64,000 nt of DNA, taken from NCBI GenBank assembly GCA_028751875.1, contig CM054157.1, positions 1,618,246 to 1,682,245 of the forward strand. The letters run 5' to 3'. The DNA is from Rapana venosa (lineage: Eukaryota; Mollusca; Gastropoda; Neogastropoda; Muricidae). Both the position numbers and the translations under genes were made by a program. This document shows, in pieces, positions 1 through 10,832 of this stretch (position 1 is the stretch's first letter; every line of letters starts with the position of its first letter). The notes beneath the pieces were generated by a model. That model saw nothing but the letters and a program-made list of their open reading frames with translations. It made no database searches and was not told the origin of the DNA.

Positions 1-189
1 CGCTGATGCTGAACAGCCTGACTGACATACACCATCAGCCAGGCCAGGCTACACATATAGCCTGTCTATAGCCTAAGGGCCAGACAGTGGGAAAGCTTTC
101 AGGCCACACACACCTCCCTCACCTCCTCTCTGCTCCAGTCTCTCTCTATTCCTAGTACACTTTATATTGCCCACAGCAGGAAGTGGGGG

Positions 190-630
190 TAGAGTAGTGG
201 TTAGAGTGTTGAACTCATGATCTGACAGTGCTGGGGTTGAGCTGTCACTGAGATGCTTGTTGGGGGAGGGGGGTGGGGGGATTTTTCCCCTGAAGTTAGT
301 TAGCATCAGTACCCACTCTGCTCCCCAGAAAGTCCTTGGAATGAGACTATAAACCGAGGTCCCATGTACGAACGCATGCAGAACGTCTTGCACACATGTT
401 AAAACCTGTTCTGCCTTTTGGAAGAGTAGGCCATCGCATGCTATTAGGAATGGGTGAAAAAATTTTTTTAAGTGCATCACACTGGTGTGAGGTTGAGACA
501 TCATGTCAGAAGTCGGTATGCAGCTACCTAAGTGATGGGCAAACAGTCGCACATGAAAAATGTCATCATCGTTGTGAACCGTGGAGCTCTAGCCAAGGAA
601 CAGAAAACAAATAAAACAAACAAAATGTGC
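190..630 (+). mobile_element. Old tRNA-headed SINE (SINE-I body, tail type C)
   Basis: The head (AGTAGTGGTTAGAGTGTTGA, anticodon-loop region CTCATGA) is followed by the shared body word GAGACTATAAACCGAGGTCC and by AGAGTAGGCCAT. It then carries tail C (GTCGGTATGCAGCTACC, ending AGCCAAGGAACAGAAAAC). Strongly diverged. The tail differs from the younger SINE-I copies in this window. Confidence 0.7.
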
Positions 631-749
631 ACAGTACTTTTCAGGGCATCAGCACACAGACAGGGAAAAGCTTTTAGGCCACACTCTGCAGTTAGTCTGA
701 AGGCTCCAGTCACACTGCTATAATTATTTAAAAAGTAAAAGTATGTTCT

Positions 750-1022
750 TTCGATCCAGAAGGACCATAGAGCCGGAGCTTATCCCGGTTTCTGTAGCGT
801 TAAGCGAACTGATGGTTTTTCACCACCCCTGTGACAGGACGCTAGTCTGTCGCCAGATACTTCCCCAGCAGAGCTGGTACCCACTTGTACACCTGGGTGG
901 AGTGAGGAAAATAGGAGTAAAGTGTCTTTCCCAAGGACACAACACCGAGCCGAGCGGGGATCGAACCCGCGACCTCTGGATCATGAGTCGACCGCCTAAA
1001 CCACTCGACCACGGTGCCTCTT
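750..1022 (-). mobile_element. tRNA-derived SINE (SINE-V)
   Basis: On the minus strand it starts with a tRNA-like head containing GTGGTCGAGTGGTTTAGGCG and the B-box-like GCGGGTTCGATCCCC, followed by GTGTTGTGTCCTTGGGAAAG. Internal promoter boxes and the common invertebrate SINE words support the call. It cannot be a tRNA gene because the 3' acceptor-stem half is missing. Confidence 0.65.
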
Positions 1023-1199
1023 ATAATTATTTAATATTCCTGTTAGCTAATGTAAATCATGCACAGCACCCTTCAGAGGGTCAGTGCTGATGATACACTT
1101 CTCCTGTGAATGATGTTTTCCTTCAAAACCTAGTCTCTGACTCAGAACTTGTGCGGATTGAATGAAACTTTTTTTTTTTTTTTTTAGAATACTCAAGCA

Positions 1200-1375
1200 A
1201 ACATTGTTATCCCTACCTTATTTTTCTGTGGTTTTCCATAATAGAACGGCTTTTTTTTTCTACAGAATTTTGCCAGGACAACTTTCTTGTTGTCATGGGT
1301 CTTTTACATGCACTAATTGTGTGTTGCCCACATGACTTCAGTTTATCATCTCATCCAAAGTACCAATATCCTGTC
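1200..1375 (-). mobile_element. Diverged SINE-II fragment
   Basis: Contains CAGAATTTTGCCAGGACAAC and a degraded TTGTTGTCATGGGTCTTTTA, the SINE-II core in reverse. Head and tail are not recognisable. Confidence 0.55.
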
Positions 1376-1716
1376 TACCATGGATGGGGAAAAAAGTTCA
1401 AGTTTAAACAAAGATTGATCCTATGACTTCTCACTTTCTTTGGGAGGGTGTTAGTTAGTTCTAAACCACTGATCTACCTGTAGTCTATGTGTGGTGTGTG
1501 GCCAGGATTGCCTACCTTCTCCACTTGGTGATAATACTACAGGCTTTGCTGCTGTGGCACTGCCAGGCAGCACATGGTGTAGTATAGTGTAGGCACCGGT
1601 TACACATTACTGCAGTCAGTCAGGCCTGTATGACTTCATTACACTCACCTAGCTAATGTCTGCTCTGCTCAGGTCTGAGATGTCATGGTCCATCAGCCCT
1701 AATCATTTTCTCACAG

Positions 1717-1749
1717 GAGGGAGGGAGGAGGGAGGGAGGAGGAGAGGAG

Positions 1750-1795
<46 letters not shown>

Positions 1796-1915
1796 AGAGA
1801 GATAGATGATGATACAGTGTGTGTAAGGAGAAGGAGAAAAAAAAAAAAAAAAAGAAAGAAAAAAGTAATGGCAGAAGGAGGGGGGGTGGGGGGGGGGGGG
1901 GGGGGGGGGGGGGGC
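1717..1915. repeat. Purine tract: (GA)n, poly-A, poly-G
   Basis: About 200 bases almost free of pyrimidines: GGAGG/GAGA repeats, then an A run at about 1838-1852 and a G run at 1879-1914. Confidence 0.95.
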
Positions 1916-1919
1916 AAGA

Positions 1920-3160
1920 TAAATTGAATGAGGTGACTGAGCAATTAAACTCTTAAACTCTACTTAATGATAAGTTAATGAGAGATTGAGAAAGGAAGGC
2001 AGCAGATGTGGAAGAAAAAAGCAAAGAATCATACCATAACTCACATACTCTCTTTCTTACAGTCTACTCTACAAATGCACACATGCATGCATGCACACAT
2101 GCTCACTCACTCACTCTCTCTTTCTCTCTCTCACTCACTCCCTCCCTCACTTGCAAACGGATTGTGTGTTCAATCCGACCAGTGTGAAAAATAATTCTTT
2201 GAACAAATTACAAGCAGAGGAAGATTTGTGTCATACAAAAATGGACAGCTGCATAAAGATAAGTTGCAATACAGGACTATGTGTCATAAAACATTGTGAC
2301 AGTACAGTATAGTTCAATACCATACATACATACATACATGATATATAATATATATATATATATTGTTTAAAGTTAATTCACTGTTGAGTTTTAGTGCTAT
2401 TGGACCAATACAAACGATAAGTTGAAAAGATGAAATAAATCAGTAAATAGATAAAGCTTGAAAAATGTACAGTACTGTGTAATACAGTTTATATACTTGA
2501 ACAGTGGAGCCTCGCCATCCATAATACAGTGGTAGTTGTGGAGGCTGTGTAGTGTGGCACATGCACTGAAGGTGCACTGGGTGTGGTGTGGTGGTGTGGG
2601 CTCAGTGTGAATAATGAATTGAAAGCTGAGCTTGTCTGATGACTGCCGTAGAACTTGGGAAGCAGAGAGGAGGACTACCAGCCCACACGGACACATCCTG
2701 ACTGGAGTGACTGTTGTAGTTTGTGGTATCTTGTGGACATGTCATGTAGCAGACTTTGGGGCATGCTTGGCTTTATCTGCAGTGATTGTGTGTGTGCGTT
2801 TGAGTGTGAGTGTGTGTGTAACTCCTATTATCTTCATCCCTTCCTTTTCAGATGTCTTCACCCCCAGCAGTGTGATCACACTTCACTCTTAAACTTTTTG
2901 TTTGTAAATGGTTCATGAATGTGTACATTTCATAGACTCACCCAGTCTTATTGTGCACACGACTGAACTCTGAAGCCATCCAGCATGAGCCATTCTTATA
3001 AATTTAGCACTCAGTCTGAATATGTTGTTGTCCCTGTGGATGGCTTTAAAGATCAAATAGATCTAAGAGGTCATACCACAGCACAGAACAGTGTGCACAT
3101 GCCAGGCAAGGGATGGATTCCAATACTACACTTTCAAATAATGATGGGTTATTTTGGCCA
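1920..3160. other. Unassigned sequence upstream of exon A
   Basis: AT-rich sequence with short simple repeats (CACT near 2100-2150, ATAC/TA near 2320-2360). Small open frames (for example 2632-2918) have no recognisable similarity and no splice context. A short upstream septin exon with the start codon could lie here but cannot be identified by eye. Confidence 0.5.
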
Positions 3161-3172
3161 AGGCCTATAGCT

Positions 3173-3415
3173 TTGTCAGTTATTGATGTAGGCTAAGTTC
3201 TAAGGCCTGTCAGTTATTGATGTAGGCTAAGTTCTGAGACCTGTCAGTTATTGATGTAGGCTAAGTTCTAAGACCTGTCAGTTATTGATGTAGGCTATGT
3301 TCTGAGACCTGTCAGTTATTGATGTAGGCTAAGTTCTAAGACCTGTCAGTGATTGATGTCGGCTAAGTTCTAAGACCTGTCAGTGATTGATGTCGGCTAA
3401 GTTTCGAGTCCTACA
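3173..3415. repeat. 34-bp minisatellite, about 7 copies
   Basis: Units begin CTGTCAGTTATTGATGTAGG and continue CTAAGTTCTGAGAC, 34 bases each with few substitutions (GTTATTG/GTGATTG, GTAGG/GTCGG). Confidence 0.95.
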
Positions 3416-3429
3416 TTAACATGCTGTTA

Positions 3430-3760
3430 TGCTTGTAACATGCCCAGGTTTGAGCCACCACTAAGGCACCTGTTTGAGAGATTTTTTCCCCTGAGTTAAT
3501 TAATATCAATGCTGACTCCACTCTCCTGACAGTCGTTCAGATGAGACTATAAACTGAGGTCCTGTATGCAAACACACACAGACAACGTCCTGTGCACTTG
3601 TTATAATGCATTCCAACCTTTCGGAAGAGTAGGCCCCTCCTGTTGGTGGGAAACTTGGAAAGGAGGATCAAATTGACAAAAACTGCATGCACACCAGTGC
3701 TGTGTTTAATTAAACACCATCCCTGAAGTCAGAATGCAGCTGCCTTAACGGTGACTAGAG
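3430..3760 (+). mobile_element. Old SINE-I-body element with tail C
   Basis: Degenerate copy with GACTCCACTCTCC, GATGAGACTATAAACTGAGG, GGAAGAGTAGG and the tail C word GAAGTCAGAATGCAGCTGCC. The head is badly eroded. Confidence 0.6.
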
Positions 3761-3811
3761 AGACAGAGAGTCAGGAAAGTAGGTGGTGACAATACATCTT
3801 TAATTTTTTTT

Positions 3812-3880
3812 ATATTTTGAGGATAATGGAATAAACACTCATATGCTTTTTAAAAATTATTTTTACATCCAGTCCCTGTG
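3812..3880 (-). mobile_element. SINE-I tail fragment just before exon A
   Basis: TTTTGAGGATAATGGAATAA and ACATCCAGTCCCTGTGTGT are the SINE-I 3' end in reverse, interrupted by an A/T insertion. It ends about 55 bases before the exon A acceptor. Confidence 0.7.
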
Positions 3881-3936
3881 TGTTTGCAGTTTTGTAAGTG
3901 GTGTCACCATGTTGTGGTGTGTTGTGTGTGTTTCAG

Positions 3937-4042
3937 TTTGTGAACCCGGAGCAGGCGGGCTATGTGGGCTTTGCCAACCTGCCCAACCAGGTGCACAGGA
4001 AGTCCGTGAAGAAGGGCTTCGAGTTCACCCTCATGGTGGTCG
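3937..4042 (+). CDS. Septin exon A: N-terminal polybasic segment and first beta strand
   Basis: First recognisable coding exon of a SEPT2-group septin, a filament-forming GTP-binding protein of the cell cortex and division site. It follows a (TG)n-TTTCAG acceptor and reads [20 protein letters not shown], then [15 protein letters not shown], very close to animal SEPT2. [10 protein letters not shown] is the polybasic alpha0 region that binds phosphoinositides in this family; TLMVV is the beta strand leading into the P-loop. I end the exon at the strong donor G|GTGAGT, in phase 1. Reading on gives GESGFG, which mimics the P-loop, then meets TGA at 4069-4071. No start codon is present: about 5-20 N-terminal residues must come from an upstream exon I could not identify. 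Family assignment is secure; the 3' boundary is less so. Confidence 0.9.
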
Positions 4043-4084
4043 GTGAGTCCGGCTTTGGCTTTCCTCCCTGAGTCTGTGAATGGT

Positions 4085-4095
4085 GATGTGTGTCG

Positions 4096-4130
<35 letters not shown>

Positions 4131-4166
4131 GGGTGTGTGTGTGTGTGTTATGTGTGGGTGTGGGTG

Positions 4167-4203
<37 letters not shown>

Positions 4204-4369
4204 GTGTGTGTGTGTGTTTATGGTGTGTGTGTGTTATGGGTGTTGTTGTGTTATGGGTGTGTGTGTGTTATGGGTGTGTGTGTGTGTTATGGTGTGTGTG
4301 TGTTATGGGTGTGTTGTGTGTTTGTGGTGTGTTTGTGTTGTGTGTGTGTGTGTGTGTGTGTGTTATGGG

Positions 4370-4400
<31 letters not shown>

Positions 4401-4487
4401 ATGTGTGTGTGTTATGGGTGTGTGTGTGTGTGTGTTATGGGTGTGTGTGTGTTATGGGTGTGTGTGTGTTATGTGTGTGTGTGTTTT
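4085..4487. repeat. (TG)n array with TTATGGG interruptions
   Basis: About 400 bases of TG dinucleotides with regular TTATGGG breaks, starting 40 bases after the exon A donor. It produces several long valine/cysteine open frames that are not genes. Confidence 0.97.
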
Positions 4488-4505
4488 ATTTATTTATCTA
4501 TTTAT

Positions 4506-4841
4506 TCTCTTATATTGAGGATAATGGAATAAGCACTCATGTGCTTTTTTTACATTCAGTCCCTGTGTGTATGCGGTTCTGTAAATTTTGTCATCTGTTC
4601 CCACCGGCACACAATGGCCTACTTTTTCGAAAAGCGGAACAGGATTTAATGCGTGCGCAAGATGTTTTGCATGTGATCGCACACAGGGCCTCGGTTTATA
4701 GTCTCATCCGAAGGACTTTGACATTCAGTTCGATTTTTTGTGTCTAACTGGGAAGAAAGGGCGAGGCTGGGAATTGAACCCACTACCTCAGGGTTGACTT
4801 GTTGGCAGGCAAAACATCTTAACCATCCTGCCACCTTCCTT
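4506..4841 (-). mobile_element. SINE-I body with a different tRNA head (head 2)
   Basis: Reverse orientation. The tail TTGAGGATAATGGAATAAGC and body words match SINE-I, but the head on the minus strand reads GGTGGCAGGATGGTTAAGAT, then GTAGTGGGTTCAATTCCCAG. This is a different tRNA-like module from the GCGCTCGCAATC head of the copy at 5624. A degraded copy of the same arrangement lies at 10520-10832. Confidence 0.75.
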
Positions 4842-4844
4842 CTT

Positions 4845-4970
4845 TGTGTGTGTGTGTGTGTGTGTGTGTTTGTTTGTGTGTTTGTGTTTATTGTTTGTGT
4901 GTGTGTTTTGTGTGTGTTTGTGTTTATTGTTTGTGTGTGTGTGTGAATTGTTTGTGTGTGTGTTGATTAG
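4845..4970. repeat. (TG)n/GTTT simple repeat
   Basis: TGTG and TTTGTGTTTATTG repeats, low complexity. Confidence 0.9.
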
Positions 4971-5623
4971 GTGGATGACAGGAGGGTGTGTCAGTGGTGT
5001 CAGCTGTGTGTTGGCAGAGTTTGTTCTTTGCTTCACTGTTTGTGCCTTTTTTTGGTCTCTTTTTTTCTCCTGTGTCTTCTGTCCTTCTTTTTGTCACATT
5101 AGTGTGTGTCTGTCTCTGTCTGTCTGTCTGTCTGTCTGTCTCTTCTGTTTATGTTGTATTTGTGAGGAGGAGGAGAAGAATTGTTTTGTTTTTTTCTAAA
5201 TTTCGCTTGACAGTATTTGTTTCTCTTTTATCATTACATTATCTTACTGGAGTGAGAGTAATGACAAAGTTGAGTGAGAAACTGAATATTACACTATGTA
5301 CTGCATGAGAAGCTGAATTATTGCGCTATGTACTGCATGTTAATAGTTCATATGATGACGTTGTTCATGTGTTGCTGATAATCATAATGATATTGATGTT
5401 GTTTTTAAGATAGCTTTTGTTCATTTAGGTAATTATCAATGTGATATTAAGGTGGACATATCAAGCTGTGACATGGTGTTGGGATGAAAACAACACTGAT
5501 CGTATATATCTCTTCTTTTTTCTCAAATCAGAGAAATGTTCATGAATGTAAACTTGGAGTAAGGAGTAATGATACAGATGTTATCAACGTGACAGTAACA
5601 AATTCAGATTAGGACCTTAACTT

Positions 5624-5957
5624 GGGATAGCCTAGTGGTCAGAACATTGCGCTCGCAATCTGATGACCCGGGTTTGATTCCTGTTCAAGGAGATAGTTTC
5701 CTCTGGAGTTAACATCAGTGCAGACTCCACTCCCCCAAAAGTCCTTCAGATGAGACTATAAACCGAGGTCCCATGTACGAACGCACGCAGAACATCTTGC
5801 GCACACGCTAAAATCCTGTTCCGCTTTTTATAAGAGTAGGCCATTGTGTGCCGGTCGGAACAGATGACAATTTACAAAACCCCATACACATGGGGACTGG
5901 ATGTAAAAAAAGCACATAAGTGCTTATTCCATTATCCTTGATATAAAAGAATAAAAT
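5624..5957 (+). mobile_element. Full-length SINE-I, standard head
   Basis: The tRNA-like head has GGGATAGCCTAGTGGTCAGA, the anticodon-loop region TTGCGCTCGCAATC and B-box-like CCCGGGTTTGATTCC. The body includes GATGAGACTATAAACCGAGG and AGAGTAGGCCATTGTGTGCC, and the tail TTCCATTATCCTTGATATAA ends in ATAAAA. It serves as the reference copy in this window. Confidence 0.85.
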
Positions 5958-6376
5958 TTTAAAAACAAAACCTCGATGAGATAAGGGGGCAGTGAGGTAA
6001 GGATATTATTCTCATTTAATATGGGGTTATCCTACTGCCCCAGCGCCCTGTCTTCATGTAGAAATGGGATTGGAACATAAATTCCTATCAGATCTGTAAA
6101 TTCTGTTGCATTCTGAGTTGTGTTGGAGTCATCCGTTATGGCCCATAGCTGGCCTACTGTTCCACAGCAGATGGAGCAGTCTTGGCCATGTCCACAGGAC
6201 ATTGTGTGTGTGTGTGTGTCTGTGTGTGTGTTCCTGTGTGTGTGTCTGTGTTGGCTGGCAGGACTTGATTTACAGTGTCATCTGAAGGACTTGTGACTGA
6301 GCAAAGGGGCCATAACTGGTGTCATCCCCAGCAAAAGTCCCTTAAACAGACAGCTCTTGTTGTTCCTCAGCTTGGT

Positions 6377-6402
6377 GGGGGGGGGGGGGGGGGGGGGGGG
6401 GG
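6377..6402. repeat. Poly-G run
   Basis: Uninterrupted run of about 26 G; length probably unreliable. Confidence 0.95.
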
Positions 6403-6534
6403 TGTCATGCAACATATTCACTCCCTTCACTCGTCCCACTTGAGACACTGTGAGGAAGAATGCTTTTGTACTTTGTGGATGAGGAGTTTGCATGTATACA
6501 TGACTTTTCAAGTACCTCATCCTCTCTATGCAGG

Positions 6535-6830
6535 GGACAGGACAGCTCAGTGGTCAGAACACTCGCTTTCCCCAAGCCAATGTTAAGTGGCATGAGCGTG
6601 GTTACCAAGTGAATGGGTGACTGTTTGCGCGCCTTGGCTTCAGTACAGTCCCCCAGTTCACCCAGCTGTAAATGAGTACCTGCCGTCTTTAGGGTCAGGG
6701 AAGGTAAAGCAGCGAGGGAGAGGAGATGGGCATCTGCCTCAATATACTGGACCCTCGAGAAGCTGAGGTCTCTGATGCCTTGCTCCCCTACATCCACATA
6801 GGTTATGGGATTCCTTTACCTTTTTTACCT
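6535..6830 (+). mobile_element. Probable tRNA-derived SINE (SINE-VI)
   Basis: Starts with an A-box-like GGACAGCTCAGTGGTCAGAA. Later it has CACCCAGCTGTAAATGAGTA, a phrase I recall from invertebrate SINEs, and ends in TTTACC repeats. A garbled copy of this stretch and its left flank follows at 6850-7270. Confidence 0.55.
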
Positions 6831-7239
6831 ATACCATCATGAAAGGCAGGCATACTCCATTTTCAAGTTTTTTTTTTTTTTCAGGGTGGGGGGTAGGGGG
6901 GGCTTTGGAACAAAATTTTCACCCCCCTTTTCGGTCCCCTGAATTTAGAAGAATCCTTTTGGGTTTTTTTGGGAAAAAAATCTTTTTGGTAATCAGGTTT
7001 CAAGGGAAAAAAAAAACTAGTTGCGGGGGGACGGGAAGTCAGCATTTCAAAAAAAACACTCGCTTTCCCCAGGCCCAAATTTTTTAAAAGTGGTTTGGGC
7101 CCGTGAACCAAGGTAAATTTGGGTGTGTTTGGGGCGGGGGTTTGCTTGGGGTAAGCCCCCCGGGTCACCCGCTTTTCTGCGCTTTTCCCGGAGGGTCCAT
7201 GGAAGGTAAAAAAATGGAGGAGTTCCCCCCACCCCTTTC

Positions 7240-9005
7240 CCCCCTTTTTATTGGACCCCCCTTCCCCGATGTTTGAGGTCCCTTTTCCTTTTTTTTTTCC
7301 CCTTTTCCCCTTTTAGTTTTTGGATTCCTTTCTTTTGGGGCTTTCCCCCTGTTAGGAGGCTTTCTTTCCCTTTTTTTTTTAGATTTTTTTTCCCTTGTTC
7401 TTTTTTGAGGCATTTTTTTGAGTTTTTGGGTTTTTCCCCCTTTTTTTATTTGAACTTTTCCCCCCTTTTTTAAAGCCCCCGTTTTTTTTTAGGTTTCCCC
7501 GTTTAGTTTGGGGCTTCCATTTTTGTTTTATTTAACTTTTTTTTTCCTTTTTTATTTTGGGACCCCTTTTTTTTTAAAGTTTAGGCACCCCTTTTCGGAT
7601 GGGCAAATTTTTTTTTTGAAAGCTTTTTTTTTCCCTGCAGGTTTTAACCCCCCTCTGCTGGGGCACCCTTTTTTTTTAGTTTCACCCCCTTTGTTTATTT
7701 TGGGGCATTTCCCCCCTGATGTTTGGGATTTTTTTTTTTTTTTAGGATTTTTTTGTTTATGCGGGGGGGTTTTTTCCTTTGATGTTTGGGTTTCCCCTTT
7801 CCCGTTTTTTTTTGGGCCCCCCCCTTTCCGGGGGAGACACCCCCCTTTCCTTGTTTAGTTTAGAATTCCCCCCTTTTTTTTTTGTTAGTTTCCCCCTTTC
7901 CCTCTGTTTTTTTTTGAGGCATTCTGTTTTATTTTTGGGGGCACCCCCCTTTTCCTTGTTTTTTGTTTGAGCTTTCCCCCTTTCCGTTTTTATGTTTGAG
8001 GCTTTCCCCCTTTCCCTTTTTTTATTTTTTGGGTTCCCCTTTCCTCTGTTTATGTTTGAGGTTCCCTTTCCCTTGTTTTTTTTTGAGGCTTTTTTTTTCC
8101 CCTTTCCTTTTTTTATTTTTGAGGCTTCCCCCATTTTTTTTTTTTTATTTTTGGGCTTCCCCTTTCCTCTTTTATGTTTGAGCACCCCCTTTTCTTTTAG
8201 TTTGGGGCTTTCCCCCTTTCCCTCTTTTTTTGTTTTTTTTTTGTTTTTTTTTGGCTTTCCCCCTTTCCCTTGGGTTTTATTTTTGAGGATTCCTTTTCCT
8301 TGTTTAATGTTTGAGGCTTCCCCCTTTCCTTGTTTTATGTTTGGGGCTTTCCCCCTTTCCCTTTTTTTTTTTAATGTTTGAGCACCCCTTTTTCCTCTGT
8401 TTAAGTTTGAGGCATTCCTTTTTAAATTTTTGAGGCATTCCCCTTCCTCTGTTTTATGTTTGAGACTTCCCCCTTTCCTTGTTTTTGTTTGGGCATTCCC
8501 CTTTCCTCTGTTTTATGTTTTAGGCTTTCCCCTTTTCCTTGTTGTATGTTTGGGCTTCCCCTTTCCTTGTTTTATTTTTAAAGGATTCTGGTTTTGTTTG
8601 AGGCATTCCCTTTCCCTCTTTTTTATTTTTGAGGCTTTCCCCTTTCCTCTTTTTTTTTTTATTTTTGAGGCATTCCCCTTTCCTTTTTTAGTTTGAGGCT
8701 TTCCCCCTTCCTTGTTTTAGTTTGGGGCTTCCCTTTCCTTTTTTATGTTTGAGGCATCCTTTTCCTCTGTTTATGTTTGAGGCATCCCCTTTTCCTCTGT
8801 TTTTATTTTTGAGGCACCCTTTTTCCCTTTTTTTATGTTTAGGCTTTCCCCCTTTCCTCTGTTTTATTTTTGGGTTCCCCCTTTTCCCTTTTTTTTTTTT
8901 AATGTTTGAGGCATCCTTTTCCTCTGTTTAATGTTTGAGGCATTCCCCTTTCCTCTGTTTAATGTTTGAGGCATTCCCTTATCCTTTGTTTCATGTTGGA
9001 CACAT
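7240..9005 (+). repeat. Pyrimidine-rich minisatellite, about 31 bp, corrupted
   Basis: The clean right edge (8930-9000) shows units of about 31 bp built on TTTGAGGCATTCCCCTTTCC. Going left, the same words (TTTGAGGC, TTCCCC, CCTCTGTTTTATG) recur every 30-40 bases in degraded form. The + strand is almost all T and C with few A, so it could form triplex DNA and would be hard to sequence. Confidence 0.7.
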
Positions 9006-9104
9006 TCCCTTTTTACTTTGTTCATTTTCTTCTTGGCTGGTTTGTTTCTGATGGGTTCTGTGTTGCTGTGTGGAAGAGGATGGTTTGTAAAATAAAAAAA
9101 AATT

Positions 9105-9165
9105 ATATCAAGGATAATGGAATAAGCACTTATGTGCTTTTTACATCCAGTCCCAGTGTGGATGT
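9105..9165 (-). mobile_element. SINE-I tail fragment
   Basis: TATCAAGGATAATGGAATAA and TTTTTACATCCAGTCCCAG: only the 3' end is present. Confidence 0.75.
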
Positions 9166-9409
9166 GGGGGGACAAGACTGAGGATAGCAGCAGTAAGGGT
9201 GATGGCGATGACAGTGACATATTCCCATGACAGTGAATTCCATAATGCCTTCCTGTGTTCCCCCATCACCCATCTGTCGCCCCACACTTACACCCACTGT
9301 CCTGCCTACCTTCCTCTGCTCTAACAAAAACCATTTTTGAAAATAATCCCCCCCCAATTTTCCCCCCTTTGCCCTGCGCCCTCCTAACCCTTATTTGAGG
9401 TCCGGGGGG

Positions 9410-9490
9410 GGCCTCTTCTCTTTTCTCCTCCTCTTCTCTCTCTCTCTCTCTCTCTCTCTTTTCTCTCTCTCTCTCTCTCTCTCTCTTCCC
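9410..9490. repeat. (CT)n microsatellite
   Basis: TCTC repeats with small breaks. Confidence 0.95.
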
Positions 9491-9867
9491 CCTGGGCTTC
9501 CCGAGTGATTCTCTGTGTGTGCAGGGTTTTTGTGGTGTGTTTTTGGTGTGGTTGTGCGTGTTGTGGTTGTGTGAGATGAGAGTGTACTTGATTTAGGTGC
9601 CATAGTTTTGTTTACTCTTTGGAGTGTGAGGGTGTGTGGTGATGCGTGCATATGTGGCATCGGGGTAGTGTGTTGTGTGTGTGTTGTGTTGAGATGGAGA
9701 TTCATGTGAGTTACGGCTGCCTGGCTATTTTACTCTTTGGTGTAGTGAGTGTGGGTGTGTTGGGGGGGGGGGGGGGGGATTCTGTCCTTTGTCCCTATTT
9801 CAGTATTTGTCTATTTTTACTCTGTACTCACCACACACACAAACGTTACACGGGGGGAAAAAAATTC

Positions 9868-10165
9868 CTAGGGTTGAACATTGCGCTCGCAATCTGACGA
9901 CCCGGTTAATTTCCCCGTTAAAGGGGGGATTTTTTCCCCCTGGATTTAAAATCAGTGCAGACTCCACTCTCCCCAAAAGTTTTTCGGATGAGCTAAACGC
10001 AGCAAAAAAATCTTCGCACACATTTAATCCTTTTCCGCTTTTTGTAAGAGTAGGCATTGTGTGTGGTGGAAAAAAGGGAGAAAAAATTTACACAGGGGGA
10101 CGGATGGAAAAAAGCACTAATGCTTATTCCATTATCCTCGATATAAAAGACTAATTTAAATAAAT
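9868..10165 (+). mobile_element. SINE-I copy, standard head, corrupted
   Basis: TTGCGCTCGCAATCTGACGA identifies the head and TTCCATTATCCTCGATATAA the tail. Many homopolymer changes in between are in line with the poor quality of the region. Confidence 0.75.
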
Positions 10166-10189
10166 AAAAAAAAATAAAAATAAATAATA

Positions 10190-10275
10190 AAAAAAATACA
10201 TACAACAAACACACCACACCAACCACACACACACACACAACACACACACCACACCACACACACACCACACACTTA
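10190..10275. repeat. (CA)n microsatellite
   Basis: ACACACC/ACAC repeats following the SINE-I A-rich tail. Confidence 0.9.
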
Positions 10276-10519
10276 CATAAGTTTAAGTTGGATGTGCAAG
10301 TACTTAGCATTAGGCCACCATCATATTACACTTTACATTCCTGCTGCTTTAGCCTGGGGTTTGGGAGGGTGGGGTTGTTTTTTTGATGTTTGTTAAATGC
10401 ATCATCGCAGGAAGCTCAGTCGCTATGAAAAAGGCAGCTGTACTCCCCAGCAAAAGAACTATTCTGTTTATTTTAATTTTTTTTATTTTTTTTTATTTTT
10501 CTTTTTTTATCTGGATAAG

Positions 10520-10832
10520 GGAAATTAAGCACTCGTTGCTTTTTTTTTTTTACATCCTTCCCTGTGTGTTGCGGTTTTGAAATTTTGTCATCTTTTCCCC
10601 ACGGCACACAATGGCCTACTCTTTAAAAAAGGGGAAACAGGTTTTGACGGTGCGAAGTTGTTCTGCATGTGTTTTACACGGGGCCCCTCGGTTTATGTTC
10701 ACCCAAAGGGATTTTGACATTCGTTCGATTTTTTGGGTCAAACTGGGAAGAAAGGGCGAGGTGGGAATCAAAACCCACAACCTCAGGGTTTGACTTGTTG
10801 GCAGGCAACATCTTAACCCCCTGCCCCCTTCC
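10520..10832 (-). mobile_element. SINE-I body with head 2, corrupted
   Basis: Same order as the element at 4506-4841, including GTTCGATTTTTTGGGTCAAA and GACTTGTTGGCAGGCAACAT of the unusual head. Frequent indels. Confidence 0.7.

Noticed and set aside
4043..4747. Valine/cysteine-rich open frames
   Set aside because: (TG)n array translation; the region is intronic.
7240..8960. Phenylalanine/proline-rich frames resembling membrane proteins
   Set aside because: Translation of a corrupted pyrimidine minisatellite.
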